Shown here piece after piece: positions 34,672 to 46,299 of a DNA stretch of 64,000 bases. The notes beneath the pieces are model-generated. The model was not told the origin of the DNA. It saw nothing but the letters and a program-made list of their open reading frames with translations, and did not search any database. Position 1 is the first letter of the stretch. Every line of letters begins with the position of its first letter. The DNA comes from Ancistrus triradiatus. Taxonomy: Eukaryota; Chordata; Actinopteri; Siluriformes; Loricariidae. A program made the translations under genes and the position numbers. The stretch is taken from assembly GCA_025084515.1 (NCBI GenBank), contig JAJAGP010000863.1, positions 62,001 through 126,000 on the forward strand. The letters are read 5' to 3'.

Positions 34672-34722
34672 TTTACTCATCTTTACCAGGCACGCCAATA
34701 ATTGTGAAGATGACTGCATTTA
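34672..34722 (+). mobile_element. Tc1-like 3' end fragment
   Basis: 'tactcatctttaccaggcac' followed by 'gccaataattgtgaag' matches the end of a Tc1-like family, also seen at 39,575-39,782. Confidence 0.5.
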
Positions 34723-35727
34723 AGCAAACTTCAACTGAATGCAGATGATTGTGATAAACCCACATTTGCTATGTATTCATATTCCTAATTGTCCACTATC
34801 ATAGAGAACGACTTGTCATAAACAAAGTTTACTATCAGTGATCATAATCACATGACCACTGTAAGATTATAACTCAATTTTTTCCTACAAGGGCTTTGAA
34901 CTATGAACTAATTCTAAACATGTTTCACTGTGATACAAGGTAAAGTAATGTTAACCCCAGTACCAGATCACAAATACTGCTTTGCCATAGTAATCCCACT
35001 TATCCTGGTCAGGATCGATTAGGGGTCCAGAGCCAATTCCCAGAATACAGAGGACCCACTGCAATTAACTGAACATTGTGAGAGTCCTTTGTAGGGTTGC
35101 AGTGCTCTAGCAGTGTCACGCAACGTTTGCCAAAGCCCAGCCTACCCTACCTCAGACACAGCCAACTGAACATTTAGAATGCTTGGCCATGCCGGAATTC
35201 ACCGCCAGGTGGTGGGCTAGCAAATTGTCACAGCACCAGAGAGATCATCACTATTAGATTACACACTATTACACATTACCTTGCACTATTTCCAGTCATT
35301 TGTTTTATCTATATAAATATATGTATCTTTCATATACTTGCAGTACCAAAACTGACGATGCATTCTAAATGATGCAGTGGACTCACAAAACAATCGTGAG
35401 GCAGTCACAGGATGAAAGCATATTCAATCTCCAATTTCCCCTTCTACAGTACAACATGTAAACATTGGGTTCAAAGTCATGTATCCCTTGAGAGTGTTTT
35501 CAAAAAGATGTGGTTCTGGTGGTTTGAAGTGCTGTTTCAGTATAGACAGAAGAGAAAAACGTTTTATTCATTCATTATCTTCAGTAACTTCTTTGTCTTG
35601 GTGAGGGTTGTGGTGGCTACTGAGTCTATCCTGGTAATCAACGGGTGCCGGGTGGTAGAAATATACCCTGCACAGGATGGCAGTCCAAAGCAGAAAAAGC
35701 AGATACATTTTAATTATATCTGTATTA
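34723..35727. other. Mostly unassigned, with SINE scraps
   Basis: Near 34,996-35,045 ('tatcctggtcaggatcgatt') and near 35,655-35,695 ('ccctgcacaggatggcagtc') there are decayed minus-strand SINE 3' parts. I see no gene. Confidence 0.4.
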
Positions 35728-36090
35728 GTGCGAGGCATCACGGTGACTCGGTTGGTGTTACTGTAGCCTCACAGCGAGAAGGTCCTGGGTTCAGGATCTC
35801 CAGGTAGAACGGTCTGGATCCCTTCTCTGTTGAGTCTGCATGTCCTCTCCATGTACGCGTGGTTTTACTCCCCGATTACTCAGATCTACACCCACAGTCC
35901 AAAGACATGCGTGTTAGTTTAATTGGTGGCTCTAAAGTGGCCCAAGTGTATGAGTGTGAATGTGCCCTGTGATGGATTGGCGCCCTGTCTAGGGTGCCCT
36001 ATGCCGCCGATGAAGCACCGGCTCTCCCGCGACCCTGTCCAGGATCAAGCGGATAAGAAAGTGAATGAATGAATGAATGAATGAATGTAT
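35728..36090 (+). mobile_element. DANA/Mermaid-type SINE, full length
   Basis: Parts in order: tRNA-like head 'gaggcatcacggtgactcgg', B box 'gggttcaggatc', 'tgagtctgcatgtcctctcc', 'cacagtccaaagacatgcgt', 'tgatggattggcgccctgtc', 'gcgaccctgtccaggatcaa', 'gcggataagaaagtg', then six GAAT units (36,062-36,088). This is the fullest copy in the window. Confidence 0.9.
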
Positions 36091-36893
36091 TAGTGTGGAC
36101 AAAGCCTCACTAGAAAAGAGGGTATGTAAAGTAAGTTATTGTCTGCGTAAAATGTTTCAGCTTCTAAATGCTTTATAAGCCAACCTTCTATTTCCTGAGT
36201 CTATTCAGAAGACTGACTTGTCTTCACCATGGTTTCTGAGGTAGGTAAATGCTGTTTGCTGAACTACTTGCATATGTCACATTTAGTCAATCTGGTGTGT
36301 CATTGACTCAATAATTGATCAGCAGTAGAAGCATCATACACTATCAGTATTCTTAAGGATGGTACACTCCAGTAGTAGATCAGTGTGACAGCTTTTATAA
36401 AATAAATACATTTTTCTTAGTACCTTAATGAATGATCTCAAAGACATAAAGATTAACAAGCAATGAAGAGATCTGATGATTCCTGATCTTATATCTATGT
36501 TAGTTCTGAGTCATCCAGGTACTGAGAAGCATCTGATTTTTGTTTATAATGCTAGTTTATCATTTATTCAGATCTACTGAAAGTTGGATGTTCTCTTTAT
36601 AGATTGTACACTGGAACACAAAAGTGCGGGTCTAACAACATGTTCAAAACTCTCCAGTCCATTCCACCATCACAATTACTGGAAAACTCTGGAACAGTTT
36701 AAAGAAATTTACACTGAAGAAATAACAAAAATCCAATCTTAATAGGCTTAATTCCACCCTAATAGTCTGAATCCGATCTTCATAATAGTATGAGGACAAA
36801 CGGACTGCTTACATTTGACACAAAACTGCTTATAGGTAACAAACAATAAGCTAGAACTGTCAAAATTATTACTTTACTACTTACGCACAACTA
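36091..36893. other. Unassigned sequence
   Basis: No supported gene or repeat. Confidence 0.35.
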
Positions 36894-37840
36894 CAGTCCC
36901 ATCAACAATTATTGGAACCCCTGGTAAAAATGTTAAAACAGCTTTGGTGAATTAGCTTAATCTCACACTGAATCAAGAAATTATTATAATTATTACTATT
37001 TTTTTCTCAAAACCACAATAGCCCCAATTATTTACGCCTACATTTAACACTTTATACAACCTCCCTTTGCCACTAAACCAGCACTCAGTCTTCTCCTGTA
37101 GTATCTTATATGGTTGAAGCATATGCTCCATTGAATTTGAGACCATTCCACTTTACATAATCTCTCCATATTATCCAAGGTCCTCTCTTGTGCACTGTCC
37201 TCTTTAACTTGCCCCACAGCTTTTCTGAGTTTAGATCAGGGAACATAGATGAACATAGCAGTAGCTTGATTTTGTGTTTAGCAAACCAGTTTTGTGTTGA
37301 TCATTTCATTCATTGTCCTGATGGAATATCCAATGACAATCCATTTTAGTTTCCTGGCAGAGATAGTCAAATTTTGATTTAAAACTTCCTGGTATTTCAT
37401 ACAGTCTATGATGCCAGGTATCCTAATGAGGTCCCCAGGGACTTCGGACTATAAACATCCCCACAACACCATAGACCCTCCACCATATTTAATAGTGGGC
37501 ACCAGGTTCTTTTCAATGTCATCATCCTTTTTATGCCAAACCCAGTTTGAGTGTTTGTGCCAAAATGACTAATTTTTGTTTCATCTGACCATACAACATG
37601 GTTCCAGTCAAATAACAGCAGCATTTAGCAATTCCAGAATGTTAACAATTGTGGTTAAATAACAGGAAAGGCTTTTTCCCTTTCAAACAATCTCGCATGG
37701 AGGTGACATCTGATGGTAGTTTAGGAAACTTGATGAACCCAAGATGCTACTTTTTCTGTATTTTTTCTCAAACAGTGATCCAGTGATACTTTTTTCGGTA
37801 ACTCTCCAACACTGATCCTGTAACTCTCCAACAGTGATAT
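36894..37840 (-). mobile_element. Tc1-like transposon, family F, minus strand, cut by family A
   Basis: It starts after TA with CAGTCCCATCAACAATTATTGG. The minus strand encodes a transposase piece (37,624-37,406) with the first catalytic Asp in HVVWSDETKISHF and a recognisable HKHSN/Q-type continuation (GTNTQTGFGIKRM). The second Asp and the Glu should lie nearer 37,200-37,350, where only word-level similarity remains. Its 5' side stops at 37,840, exactly where the family A element begins, so the newer element inserted into or next to it. Confidence 0.75.
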
Positions 37841-37841
37841 A

Positions 37842-39411
37842 CAGTGGTGTGAAAAAGTGTTTGCCCCCTTTCTGATTTCCTATTTTTTGCATCTTTGTCA
37901 CATTTAAGTGTTTCGGAACATCAAAAACCAATTTAAATATTAGTCAAAAACAACACAAGTAAACACAAAATGCAGTTTTTAAATGAATGTGTTTATTATT
38001 AAGGGAGAAAAAAATCCAAACCTACATGGCCCTGTGTGAAAAAGTGATTGCCCCCTTGTTAAAACATGACGTTCACTGTCTCTAGCCACACCCACCTGTT
38101 CTCAATCAGGACATCACTTAAATATGACCTGCCTGACAAAGTAAAGTACATCAAAAGATCCTTAAAAGCTAACCATCATGCAGAGATCCAAAGAAATTCA
38201 GGAACAATTGAGAAAGAAGGTAATTGAGATCTATCAGGAAAGGGTTATATACCCATTTCTAAAGCTTTGGGACTCCAGGAACCACAGTGAGAGCCATTAT
38301 CCACAAATGACCTAGACATGGTACAGTGGTGAACCTTCCCAGGAGTGGCCGGCCGGCCAAAATTACCCCAAGAGCGCATCAACAACTCATCCAAGAGGTC
38401 ACAAAAGACCCCACAACAACATTCAAAGAACTGCAGGCCTCACGTGCCTCAGTTAAGGTCAGTGTTCATGGTCAGTTCATGGCCAGAAACAGAAAGGGCT
38501 AAAATGGCCTGCATGGCAGAGTTCCAAAACGAAAACCATTGCTGAGCAAAATGAACATTAAAGCTTGTCTCAATTTTTCCAGAACACATCTTGATGATCC
38601 CCAAGACTTTTGGGAAAACATTCTGTAGACTGACAAGACAAAAGTTGAACTCTTTGGAAGGTGTGTGCCATTACATCTGGCGTAAAAGTAAGACAGAATT
38701 TCAGAAAAAGAACATTATACCAACAGTAAGATATCGTGGTGGTACTGTGATGGTCTGGGGCTGTTTTGCTGCTTCAGGACCTGGAAGACTTGCTGTGATA
38801 AATGGAACTATGAATTCTGCTGTCTACCAAAAAAACCTGAAGGAGAATGCCATCTGCCATCTGTTCGTGACCTCAAGCTGAAACGAACTTGGGTTCTGCA
38901 GCAGGACAATGATACAAAACACACCAGCAAGTCAACCTCTGAATGGCTGAAGAAAAACAAAATGAAGTAGTGGCCTAGTCAAAGTCCTGACCTAAATCCT
39001 ATTGAGATGCTGTGGCATGACCTTAAAAAGGCCGTTCATGCTCGAAAACCCTCCATTGTGGCTGAATTACAACAATTCTGCAAAGATGAGTGGCCAAAAT
39101 TCCTCCACATCGCTGTAAAGGACTCATTGAAAGTTATCGCAAACGCCTGGTTGCAGTTGTTGCTGCTAAGGGTGGTTCAACCAGTTATTAGGTTTAGGGG
39201 GCAATCACTTTTTTTCACACAGGGCCATGTAGGTTTGGAATTTTTTCTCCCTTAACAATAAACACCTTCATTCAAAAACTGCATTTTGTGTTTATCTGTG
39301 TTGTCTCTGACTAATATTTAACTTGGTTTGATGTTCCAAAATACTTAAGTGTGACAAAGATGCAAAAAAATAGGAAATCAGGAAGGGAGAAAACACTTTT
39401 TCACACCACTG
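37842..39411 (+). mobile_element. Tc1-like transposon, family A, full length, plus strand
   Basis: Ends CAGTGGTGTGAAAAAGTGTT and the inverse ...TTTTTCACACCACTG are flanked by TA (37,840-37,841 and 39,412-39,413). The 1,570-bp element carries the transposase from ATG 38,178 (MQRSKEIQEQLRKKVIEIYQ), then a deletion frameshift just after. Later pieces are 38,591-38,881 (KKNIIPTVRYRGGTVMVWG), the DND block near 38,907-38,940, and 39,007-39,255 (C-terminus). The catalytic Glu block at about 39,000 reads NPIEMLW. The first Asp region (near 38,625-38,640) is in another frame. All catalytic blocks are traceable but at least three frame breaks make it inactive. Confidence 0.92.
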
Positions 39412-39574
39412 TATATACATATATGTGAATACGTGTGGTGTGAATACGTATCTATGTATGTATATATGTATATACAAAGGAAAGTCATGGATTACTGGTT
39501 TGAAAGATCCTAGATACTCATGTCAACTTAAAAAGGTAAAATATAAATGAAAAAATGCTTTAGTTGCATTTTGT

Positions 39575-39785
39575 TTCAAATTATTTCTACAGGTGCCTAT
39601 AAATGTGACATATGTGGTTTTGATAAAAATAATTTTCTTGATGATGGATTCTTTTTTTCTGAGCTAAGTCCACTTCAATTACAGGTTGGATATTTCCCTC
39701 TTTTCAGTGTGCGATTAAGCTAATTATATTATAACCCTTTTACTCATCTTTACTAGGATGTCAGTAATTGTGGAGGGGATTTTAT
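39575..39785 (+). mobile_element. Tc1-like 3' end fragment
   Basis: 'gtccacttcaattacaggtt', 'tactcatctttactaggatg' and 'tcagtaattgtggagggg' match the terminal region seen at 34,672-34,722. It may be a remnant of family F displaced by the insertion, but the link is not proven. Confidence 0.45.
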
Positions 39786-39789
39786 ATGT

Positions 39790-40555
39790 AGAACAAATGA
39801 TGTTGCTTTATAGACAGCTTCCAAGAGAACAAGGCATTTTAAATCCAACCTTCAGTTCTTCTATTATTTGTCTATTATCCAAACGATTTGGAATAACACC
39901 AGATCCTAAAACCAACGCTTTACAGAGGACATACCTCTCAAGTGACAGACACATCTTAAATACTTACCTGAAAAATACTTCAGTCAGAGTAAAATCTCAC
40001 AATGCCCTTAAGAAGGCTTTCTAAAGTTACTGTATGCTTCATCACAAAACAACTATGAAAGTATATTTAGATGTCACTGGTGCATTTTATTACTTAGCTA
40101 CTTGGTTTTTCCATTCATTTTCTCCTGTCTGGATCCCATTCTCCAACAAGTCTCATTAAGTTTGATGAATGGGGATTCATCTAAAATATTTGAGCAAATT
40201 CTCTATAATGAATGTTATGCGTGTTATCCTGATTAGTCCTCAGAATGTCTTAAAATGCAGTGTTTATCTTACACTTACATTTTCTCCTCAGAGTGGATAG
40301 GGATTAGAATAAAAGTCATTAATTAATACAGCTCTGAGATATACTAAATTTCTTCAAAGATAATAAGTTTATCTTAAGCAAGAAAATGTATTTCCTGTGG
40401 GTATATCCACGTTTTGACCAGAGAATACAACTAGTATAAAAGAGGAATGAAGACATATATCTGCTTCCAAATAGAACAAACCATTTGAGTGCAAAGAGGG
40501 GTAACTTGGTGCACAACCTGGCATCTGCTTACTATACAAACACAACCTGGTCAGA
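39790..40555. other. Unassigned sequence
   Basis: No supported gene or repeat. A consensus-like minus-strand donor near 39,968 has no open frame upstream. Confidence 0.35.
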
Positions 40556-40559
40556 AAAC

Positions 40560-40632
40560 TTGACAATGTATAAAAAATTTGACTTATATTTTGATTATCT
40601 GACTATCAAAATAGTCGTTTTGTTGCAGCCCT
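40560..40632 (-). mobile_element. hAT-type terminal fragment
   Basis: Reverse complemented it begins CTAGGGCTGCAACAAAACGA and continues 'ctattttgatagtcagataa', the usual start of a common fish hAT family. No other end is seen. Confidence 0.6.
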
Positions 40633-42020
40633 AGTCATTTTAAAACTCTAGACTTATCATAGCAGGTGATGACATCAAACGTGTGATTAAATCAGAGAGA
40701 TTTTTCACAAATTTTAAAACAGATCAAGCCTGATAATGAATGGAGAAAAATATTTTAGTTTTTACAACAACATTCAGTCATCTTGGATTATAACTACGGA
40801 CATTCCCCTGCTCCTATTCTTAATTGATCTGTTTTTCTCACTCAGACTGGCCAGTTCATATTACTGAGTTTAAAACAAAGCCTGGGTAAATCAGGTGTAA
40901 AAAGCGGGCAAACTGACAGTCCAGACTAATGAAAAAAAGTACTCTTGGCAGCCTGAAGAAAAAAATAACAAGGAAATACATTACTGACCCTGATGTTTGG
41001 GAGGAATGAATGGATTTGACCATAATGAAAGCAGCCCTTGTTAGAGACTCCTTAGCCACAGACTTAAAGAGAAATTGCGGGTGGAGTCTTTGGTTTTGAG
41101 GCAATCAGCCAGAATAATTTTGGTCCTCAGCAAGTTAGTATGATTTGTTTTCCATTTGACATTTTCCTTAACATAAAACACAGTGGAACAACCATTGAAA
41201 ACCAATAAATAAGGATAAAACAGCTTAAGAGTAATATAAAAGAATCTGGCAATATAGACTTTGATATTTCAGTGGTTGTGTGGTTCTGAGGCATCTCCAC
41301 CCATACTGTTGGAATTTAACCCATTTTAGTCATGATGCCCTGCTTTGGGTCACCGCCGTCTAAATTTGCACACACCCAGCACTGTTTCTTTCCAAAAAAA
41401 TGCCCTTAAAACATGGCTTACTGCTGTTTGCATTGGCAGGGATAAAATCGCATTCCTTGGAAAACCACATTTGGCCAACAGCAGACATTACTGAGGATGT
41501 TGGGGCGTTCAGCATAAAGCCAGGGGTCAAAAATGCAATCTTTCTATTTAGTGTGAGGCGTTAAGGTGAGGGCTGGAGGGATTTTCAGACTTTAGGGGTG
41601 AGTTCCAATGGCTTCTCTATTTCTGGCCTTTTTTATTAAGGACTTGTGCTGAGTCATACCTTCTGTTGCACTTTGTGGAAGGAACATTCAGGAGAATTCA
41701 AAAGTCCACTATGAAGAACCATTTTTATTACCTCAGTCTTTGTTAAGCTGATGATTACTATAAAATACTATATTTTTTTTACAAAAAATATAAACTTTTT
41801 AAAATATATATATCACAGTCACTTAGATGCTTTTCATAATATTAGAGTTTTGATCATGTACCACTTGATGAGTGGTGATGCAAATAAACAGCTAAAAACT
41901 GGTATCAATTTACATTTTCAAAATCTGTTGATACTCCAGGACAACGATCAGATCTACTGTATATACATGTTCTCCAGATGCCTACTATTCATTACAATGT
42001 GTTTCATCCAATCAGAGTAT
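40633..42020. other. Unassigned sequence
   Basis: Single-copy-like. 41,280-41,620 is less AT-rich and might be a conserved noncoding stretch, but I see no exon. Confidence 0.3.
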
Positions 42021-42024
42021 TATA

Positions 42025-43554
42025 CTGGTCCTTCTCAAAAAATTAGCATATTGTGATAAAGTTAATTCTTTTCCGTAATGTAATGATAAAAATTAAACTT
42101 TCATATATTTTAGATTCATTGCACACCAACTGAAATATTTCAAGTCTTTTATTGTTTTAATATATACTGATGATTTTGGCATACAGCTCATGAAAACCCA
42201 AATCTCACAAAATTAGCATATCATGAAAAGGTTCTCTAAACGAGCTATTAACCTAATCATCTGAATCAACGAATTAACCTCTAAACACCTGCAAAAAGAT
42301 TCCTGAGGCTTTTGAAAACTCCCAGCCTGGTTCATTACTCAAAAACCGCAATCATGGGGTAAGACTGCCGACCTGACTGCTGTCCAGAAGGCCATCATTG
42401 ACACCCTCAAGCAAGAAGGTAAGACACAGAAAAAAATTTCTGAACGAATAGGCTGTTCCCAGAGTGCTGTATCAAGGCACCTCAGTGGGAAGTCTGTGGG
42501 AAGGAAAAGTGTGGCAGAAAACGCTGCACAATGAGAAGAGGTGACCGGACCCTGAGGAGGATTGTGGAGAAGGGCCAATTCCAGAGCCACCGTGCACAGG
42601 CGTGTGCAGGAAATGGGCTACAGGTGCCGCATTCCCCAGGTCAAGCCACTTTTGAACCAGAAACGGCAGCAGAAGCGCCTGACCTGGGCTACAGAGAAGC
42701 AGCACTGGACTGGTTGCTCAGTGGTCCAAAGTACTTTTTTTGGATGAAAGCAAATTTTGCATGTCATCCGGAAATCAAGGTGCCAGAGTCTGGAGGAAGA
42801 CTGGGGAGAAGGAAATGCCAAAATGTCTGAAGTCCAGTGTCAAGTACCCACAGTCAGTGATGGTCTGGGGTGCCATGTCAGCTGCTGGTGTTGGTCCACT
42901 GTGTTTTATCAAGGGCAGATTTTGGAGCACTTCATGCTTCCATCTGCTGAAGAGCTTTATGGAGATGAAGAGTTCATTTTTCAGCACGACCTGGCACCTG
43001 CTCACAGTGCCAAAACCACTGGTAAATGGTTTACTGACCATGGTACTACTGTGCTCAATTGGCCTGCCAACTCTCCTGACCTGAACCCGATAGAGAATCT
43101 GTGGGATATTGTGAAGAGAAAGTTGAGAGACGCAAGACCCAACACTCTGGATGAGCTTTAAGGCCGCTATCGAAGCATCCTGGGCCTCCATAAGACCTCA
43201 GCAGTGCCACAGGCTGATTGCCTCCATGCCACGCCGCATTGAAGCAGTCATTTCTGCAAAAGGATTCCCGACCAAGTATTGAGTGCATAAATGAACATAA
43301 TAATCTGAAGGTTGACGTTTTTTGTATTAAAAACACTTTTCTTTTATTGGTCGGATGAAATATGGTAATTTTGTGAGATTTTTGGGTTTTCATGAGCTGT
43401 ATGCCAAAATCATCAGTATTAAAACAATAAAAGACTTGAAATATTTCAGTTGGTGTGCAATGAATCTAAAATATATGAAAGTTTAATTTTTATCATTACA
43501 TTACGGAAAAGAATTAACTTTATCACAATATGCTAATTTTTTGAGAAGGACCAG
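42025..43554 (+). mobile_element. Tc1-like transposon, family G, long near-identical TIRs
   Basis: Both ends start CTGGTCCTTCTCAAAAAATT next to TA (42,023-42,024 and 43,555-43,556). The inverted repeats run about 185 bp and differ mainly by a TATA indel, which suggests recent insertion. The transposase starts at about 42,355, but an extra G after ATGGG shifts the frame at once. The HTH reads ISERIGCSQSAVSRHLSGKS. Later blocks include MDESKFCM (first Asp), FIFQHDLAPAHSAK (second Asp) and NSPDLNPIENLW (Glu). There are 34 residues between the second Asp and the Glu, a DD34E signature. At least four frame breaks make this copy inactive although every catalytic residue is present. Confidence 0.93.
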
Positions 43555-43559
43555 TACTG

Positions 43560-44275
43560 TACATGAAGAACATCTTAGCAGATAAAATAAATGAACAGGT
43601 CATTAGAAAGTGGTAATTAAACTTCTTTTTGTCTATTACTGTGTTTCCATCCAATTATTGCATTATTCTTTAGAGTAAACATTATAAACGTCCTCAGGTT
43701 CAGCCAAACATCTTCCAGATCACATCAAACACCTTCAGAATAAAACTGGCTGTTCCTTGGGGAATTCCCCACTAGGAGTGTTTGGCAAGACAGTGAAGGT
43801 TACCATGTGTGGAAATGGGATTTCAAAAAAGGCTCCAGGATACATTTGTGGAAAGTAAGGAGAAGGGTACAAAAAGTTTACAGAGGCTTTAGCTATCCTT
43901 CAGAGTATCCCTTTTTCACACTTGGGGAATGAACAGAGACAAGTGCAGGGAGCTGCAGTACTGCAGATTTTAATTGGAAGTAGGCAGCAGAGGTGCAAAC
44001 ACACAACCACAAGCATAGCCAATATCAGTCCACAAAGTCACAACCAGCAACAACACAATGAGCAATATATTCAACTAGCAAGGCAAACAGGCTGGGGTCA
44101 GTTGAAAAGAAATAATAGGCTCAGAAACATGCAAGAGTGATGCAATTTCATAAGCAGTGAAGGGTTTATGTCCTGTGTCCATTCAGAAAGCAATGAATGG
44201 GAAACAGGTGTGTGTAAGTCAACAGACTGTTGAATCAATACGCCTGATTCCGGAGGCTTGGTCGGGTTTGTGTGT
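43560..44275. other. Unassigned sequence
   Basis: No supported gene or repeat. 43,920-44,110 is purine- and CAG-rich but has no recognised family. Confidence 0.35.
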
Positions 44276-44610
44276 GAATGGCATTCCAGCATGACAACAA
44301 CCATAAATACACCAGGAAAAGAAAAATCAAAACAATGCACTGGCTTAAGGATAGAAAGACAAATGTCCTTGAGCGTCACAGCCCTGACGTAAATTTGATT
44401 AAACTGAACAATTCTACAAGGAAGAGTGAACAAATACTTAAATCAGAGGTCTGGTCACTTTTCCAACCCTCTTACTCTAGAGTTTCATTTATCATTACTT
44501 CTCAAAACTGTTTCCTTCAACATTCTAAGGCAAATTATGCAAATAAATCTGGCTGTAAAACAAAAAGTGACTGTATCAGAGTAGTGTGATGATTTTCTGT
44601 AGGCAGTGTA
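44276..44610 (+). pseudogene. Decayed Tc1-like transposase C-terminal half
   Basis: In one plus frame MAFQHDNNHKYTRKRKIKTM corresponds to the FQHDNDPKHT block with the second catalytic Asp, and SPDVNLIKL to the PDLNPIENL block, where the catalytic Glu has become Lys. The following sequence to the 'ctgtaggcagtgta' edge at about 44,610 fits a 3' end and terminal repeat. It is too decayed to assign a family. Confidence 0.6.
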
Positions 44611-44699
44611 CCATAGCATTAACACAAACTGGACACCTATGATGAGTATAGAGGAATGGATAAAATGTTTGGTGTTGAGCCATAAGCAGTTGTCTGTTG

Positions 44700-45039
44700 T
44701 ACACTAATTGGCCACTTTAATAGGTACTCCTGTTCAACTGCTCATTAATGCAAATATTGAATCAATCAGTCACATGGCAGCAGGTGTACTTAATGCATTT
44801 AGACACGTAGACATGCTCAAGATGACCTGCTGAAGTTCAAACCAAGCAACAGATTTGCAAAGAAAGGTGATGTGATGCTATCACGTCAGTATAAATTAAA
44901 TCTCTGAAATCTCTGAGGAATGTTTCCAGCACTTTGTTGAATTTATGGTACGTAAAATTAAGGCAGTTCAGAAGGCAAAAGGGGGTCCAACCCGGTACTA
45001 GCAAAGTGTACCTAATAAAGAGGACGGTGTGTGTATATA
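44700..45039. mobile_element. MITE-like repeat with imperfect inverted ends
   Basis: The left end is 'acactaattggccactttaa' and continues 'taggtac'. The right end reads 'gtgtacctaataaagaggac', so the two ends pair with several mismatches. 'aaggcagttcagaaggcaaa' and 'gggggtccaacccggtacta' before the right end match a common fish repeat I recognise. It has no coding content. Confidence 0.6.
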
Positions 45040-45109
45040 TTGTATATGGTATACCAAGCAAAGATACATTCAAAATACACTTGTAGGCTGGTCAGGTATG
45101 CTAGGGAAA

Positions 45110-45620
45110 ACCCTCACATCAATACAAAGGAAAGTTTATCTGGCTGAAGAGTTGTGGTGCACATTGTGCAGCATTGCTTTCACAAACATGATCTCCATTC
45201 AAGGGTCGTCAGAAACATAGCCTGTGTTTGCAAAACAGCAGTTATACAAGCCAGAGACATTCTTGAAACAAGTGCTGAGGTCTAGTGAGATTTTTTGGCT
45301 AAGATCACCAAGGGTCCATTTCAAGAAAAAAATAGAAGCATTTGAAGAACATATCACCATGCGGACTGCGAGGTATGGGAGTGTTTCTATAACCAGAGGC
45401 ATTTGGCAATGAGTGGCAGCCAGAGACACCTGAAATATTATGCAATTAGGGAGAACAATGGAGTTTATTAAATATTAACATCTTTCTGTCTGTAAGGAAG
45501 CTGAAGTTGAAACTGAAAAGAAGTTGGGTATTAAAAGATGATTCACAACCTACATCAAAATCTTCCTTGAACTACAACAACTGAAATATTATGGATAGGA
45601 ATGGCCTCCAGAACTCCCTT
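45110..45620 (+). pseudogene. Strongly decayed Tc1-like transposase relic
   Basis: Blocks such as 'tcacaaacatgatctccatt', 'cttgaaacaagtgctgaggt' and 'ctgtaaggaagctgaagttg' follow the order of a Tc1-like transposase around its first catalytic Asp and the later core. The frame is lost throughout. The assignment is by word order only. Confidence 0.45.
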
Positions 45621-45659
45621 AAATAGCTAGATTTTAAAGCAAGCTGTGCATACAACATG

Positions 45660-46290
45660 ACCTAAGAAGATCAGAGACGTTGGGTTGCTGTCTTCTGCCT
45701 CCCGTGGGGTTGCCAATGTCTCATGTGATCCCTCTTGGCTGTGTTTCCTACCAGTTCTCCCTCTTTCTAGCTATGCTGCTATAGCTAATGCTGCCGGGGT
45801 CTCATGCTACACTTGGCATCAGTGATTGACATGGCATCAGTGATTGTTAATAGACACTGTGCTCTTAATCAATAACTAATTACATTTTCTGTTTTCTCTC
45901 CGAGCTGTGTTCCGGCAGTTCCAGCCCCACACATGATGTTCATCCGCTGTAGCTCCACCCAAGCTGCTTCTTCATCAGCTCCACCCCCACCATACCCAGG
46001 CCACTTAATGCCGATGTGCATGCTTCACATTTTATTCGAACTTTGACTCCATGACTTTAGTTTCGCTCTTAGATTTATTATCTACGCCGCCAAGGAGGTT
46101 GGGTCCCTTTTTGAGTCTTGGTCCTCCCAAGGTTTCTTCCTATAACTCAGGGAGTTTTCCTTGCCACTGTCGCCCTAGGCTTGCTCAATTTGTGATTGGA
46201 CGTAGTTATTAGGAGATAATCTAAACTTGTAAAGTTGCTTTGAGACAATGCTCCATTGTAAAAAGCGCTATATAAATAGATCTGACTTGA
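45660..46290 (+). mobile_element. LINE 3' tail (L2/CR1-like), plus strand
   Basis: The 3' part contains 'cctcccaaggtttcttccta', 'agggagttttccttgccact', 'gtaaagttgctttgagacaa' and ends 'aaaagcgctatataaataga'. This is the reverse complement of the tail at 461-652. The 5' limit near 45,660 is uncertain. No ORF2 segment is present. Confidence 0.6.
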
Positions 46291-46299
46291 CTAAGAATA

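Noticed and set aside
39960..40030. Strong minus-strand donor CAG|GTAAGTA
   Set aside because: No open frame reaches it from any plausible acceptor.
42775..43191. 138-codon minus-strand ORF
   Set aside because: Shadow of the plus-strand Tc1-like transposase.
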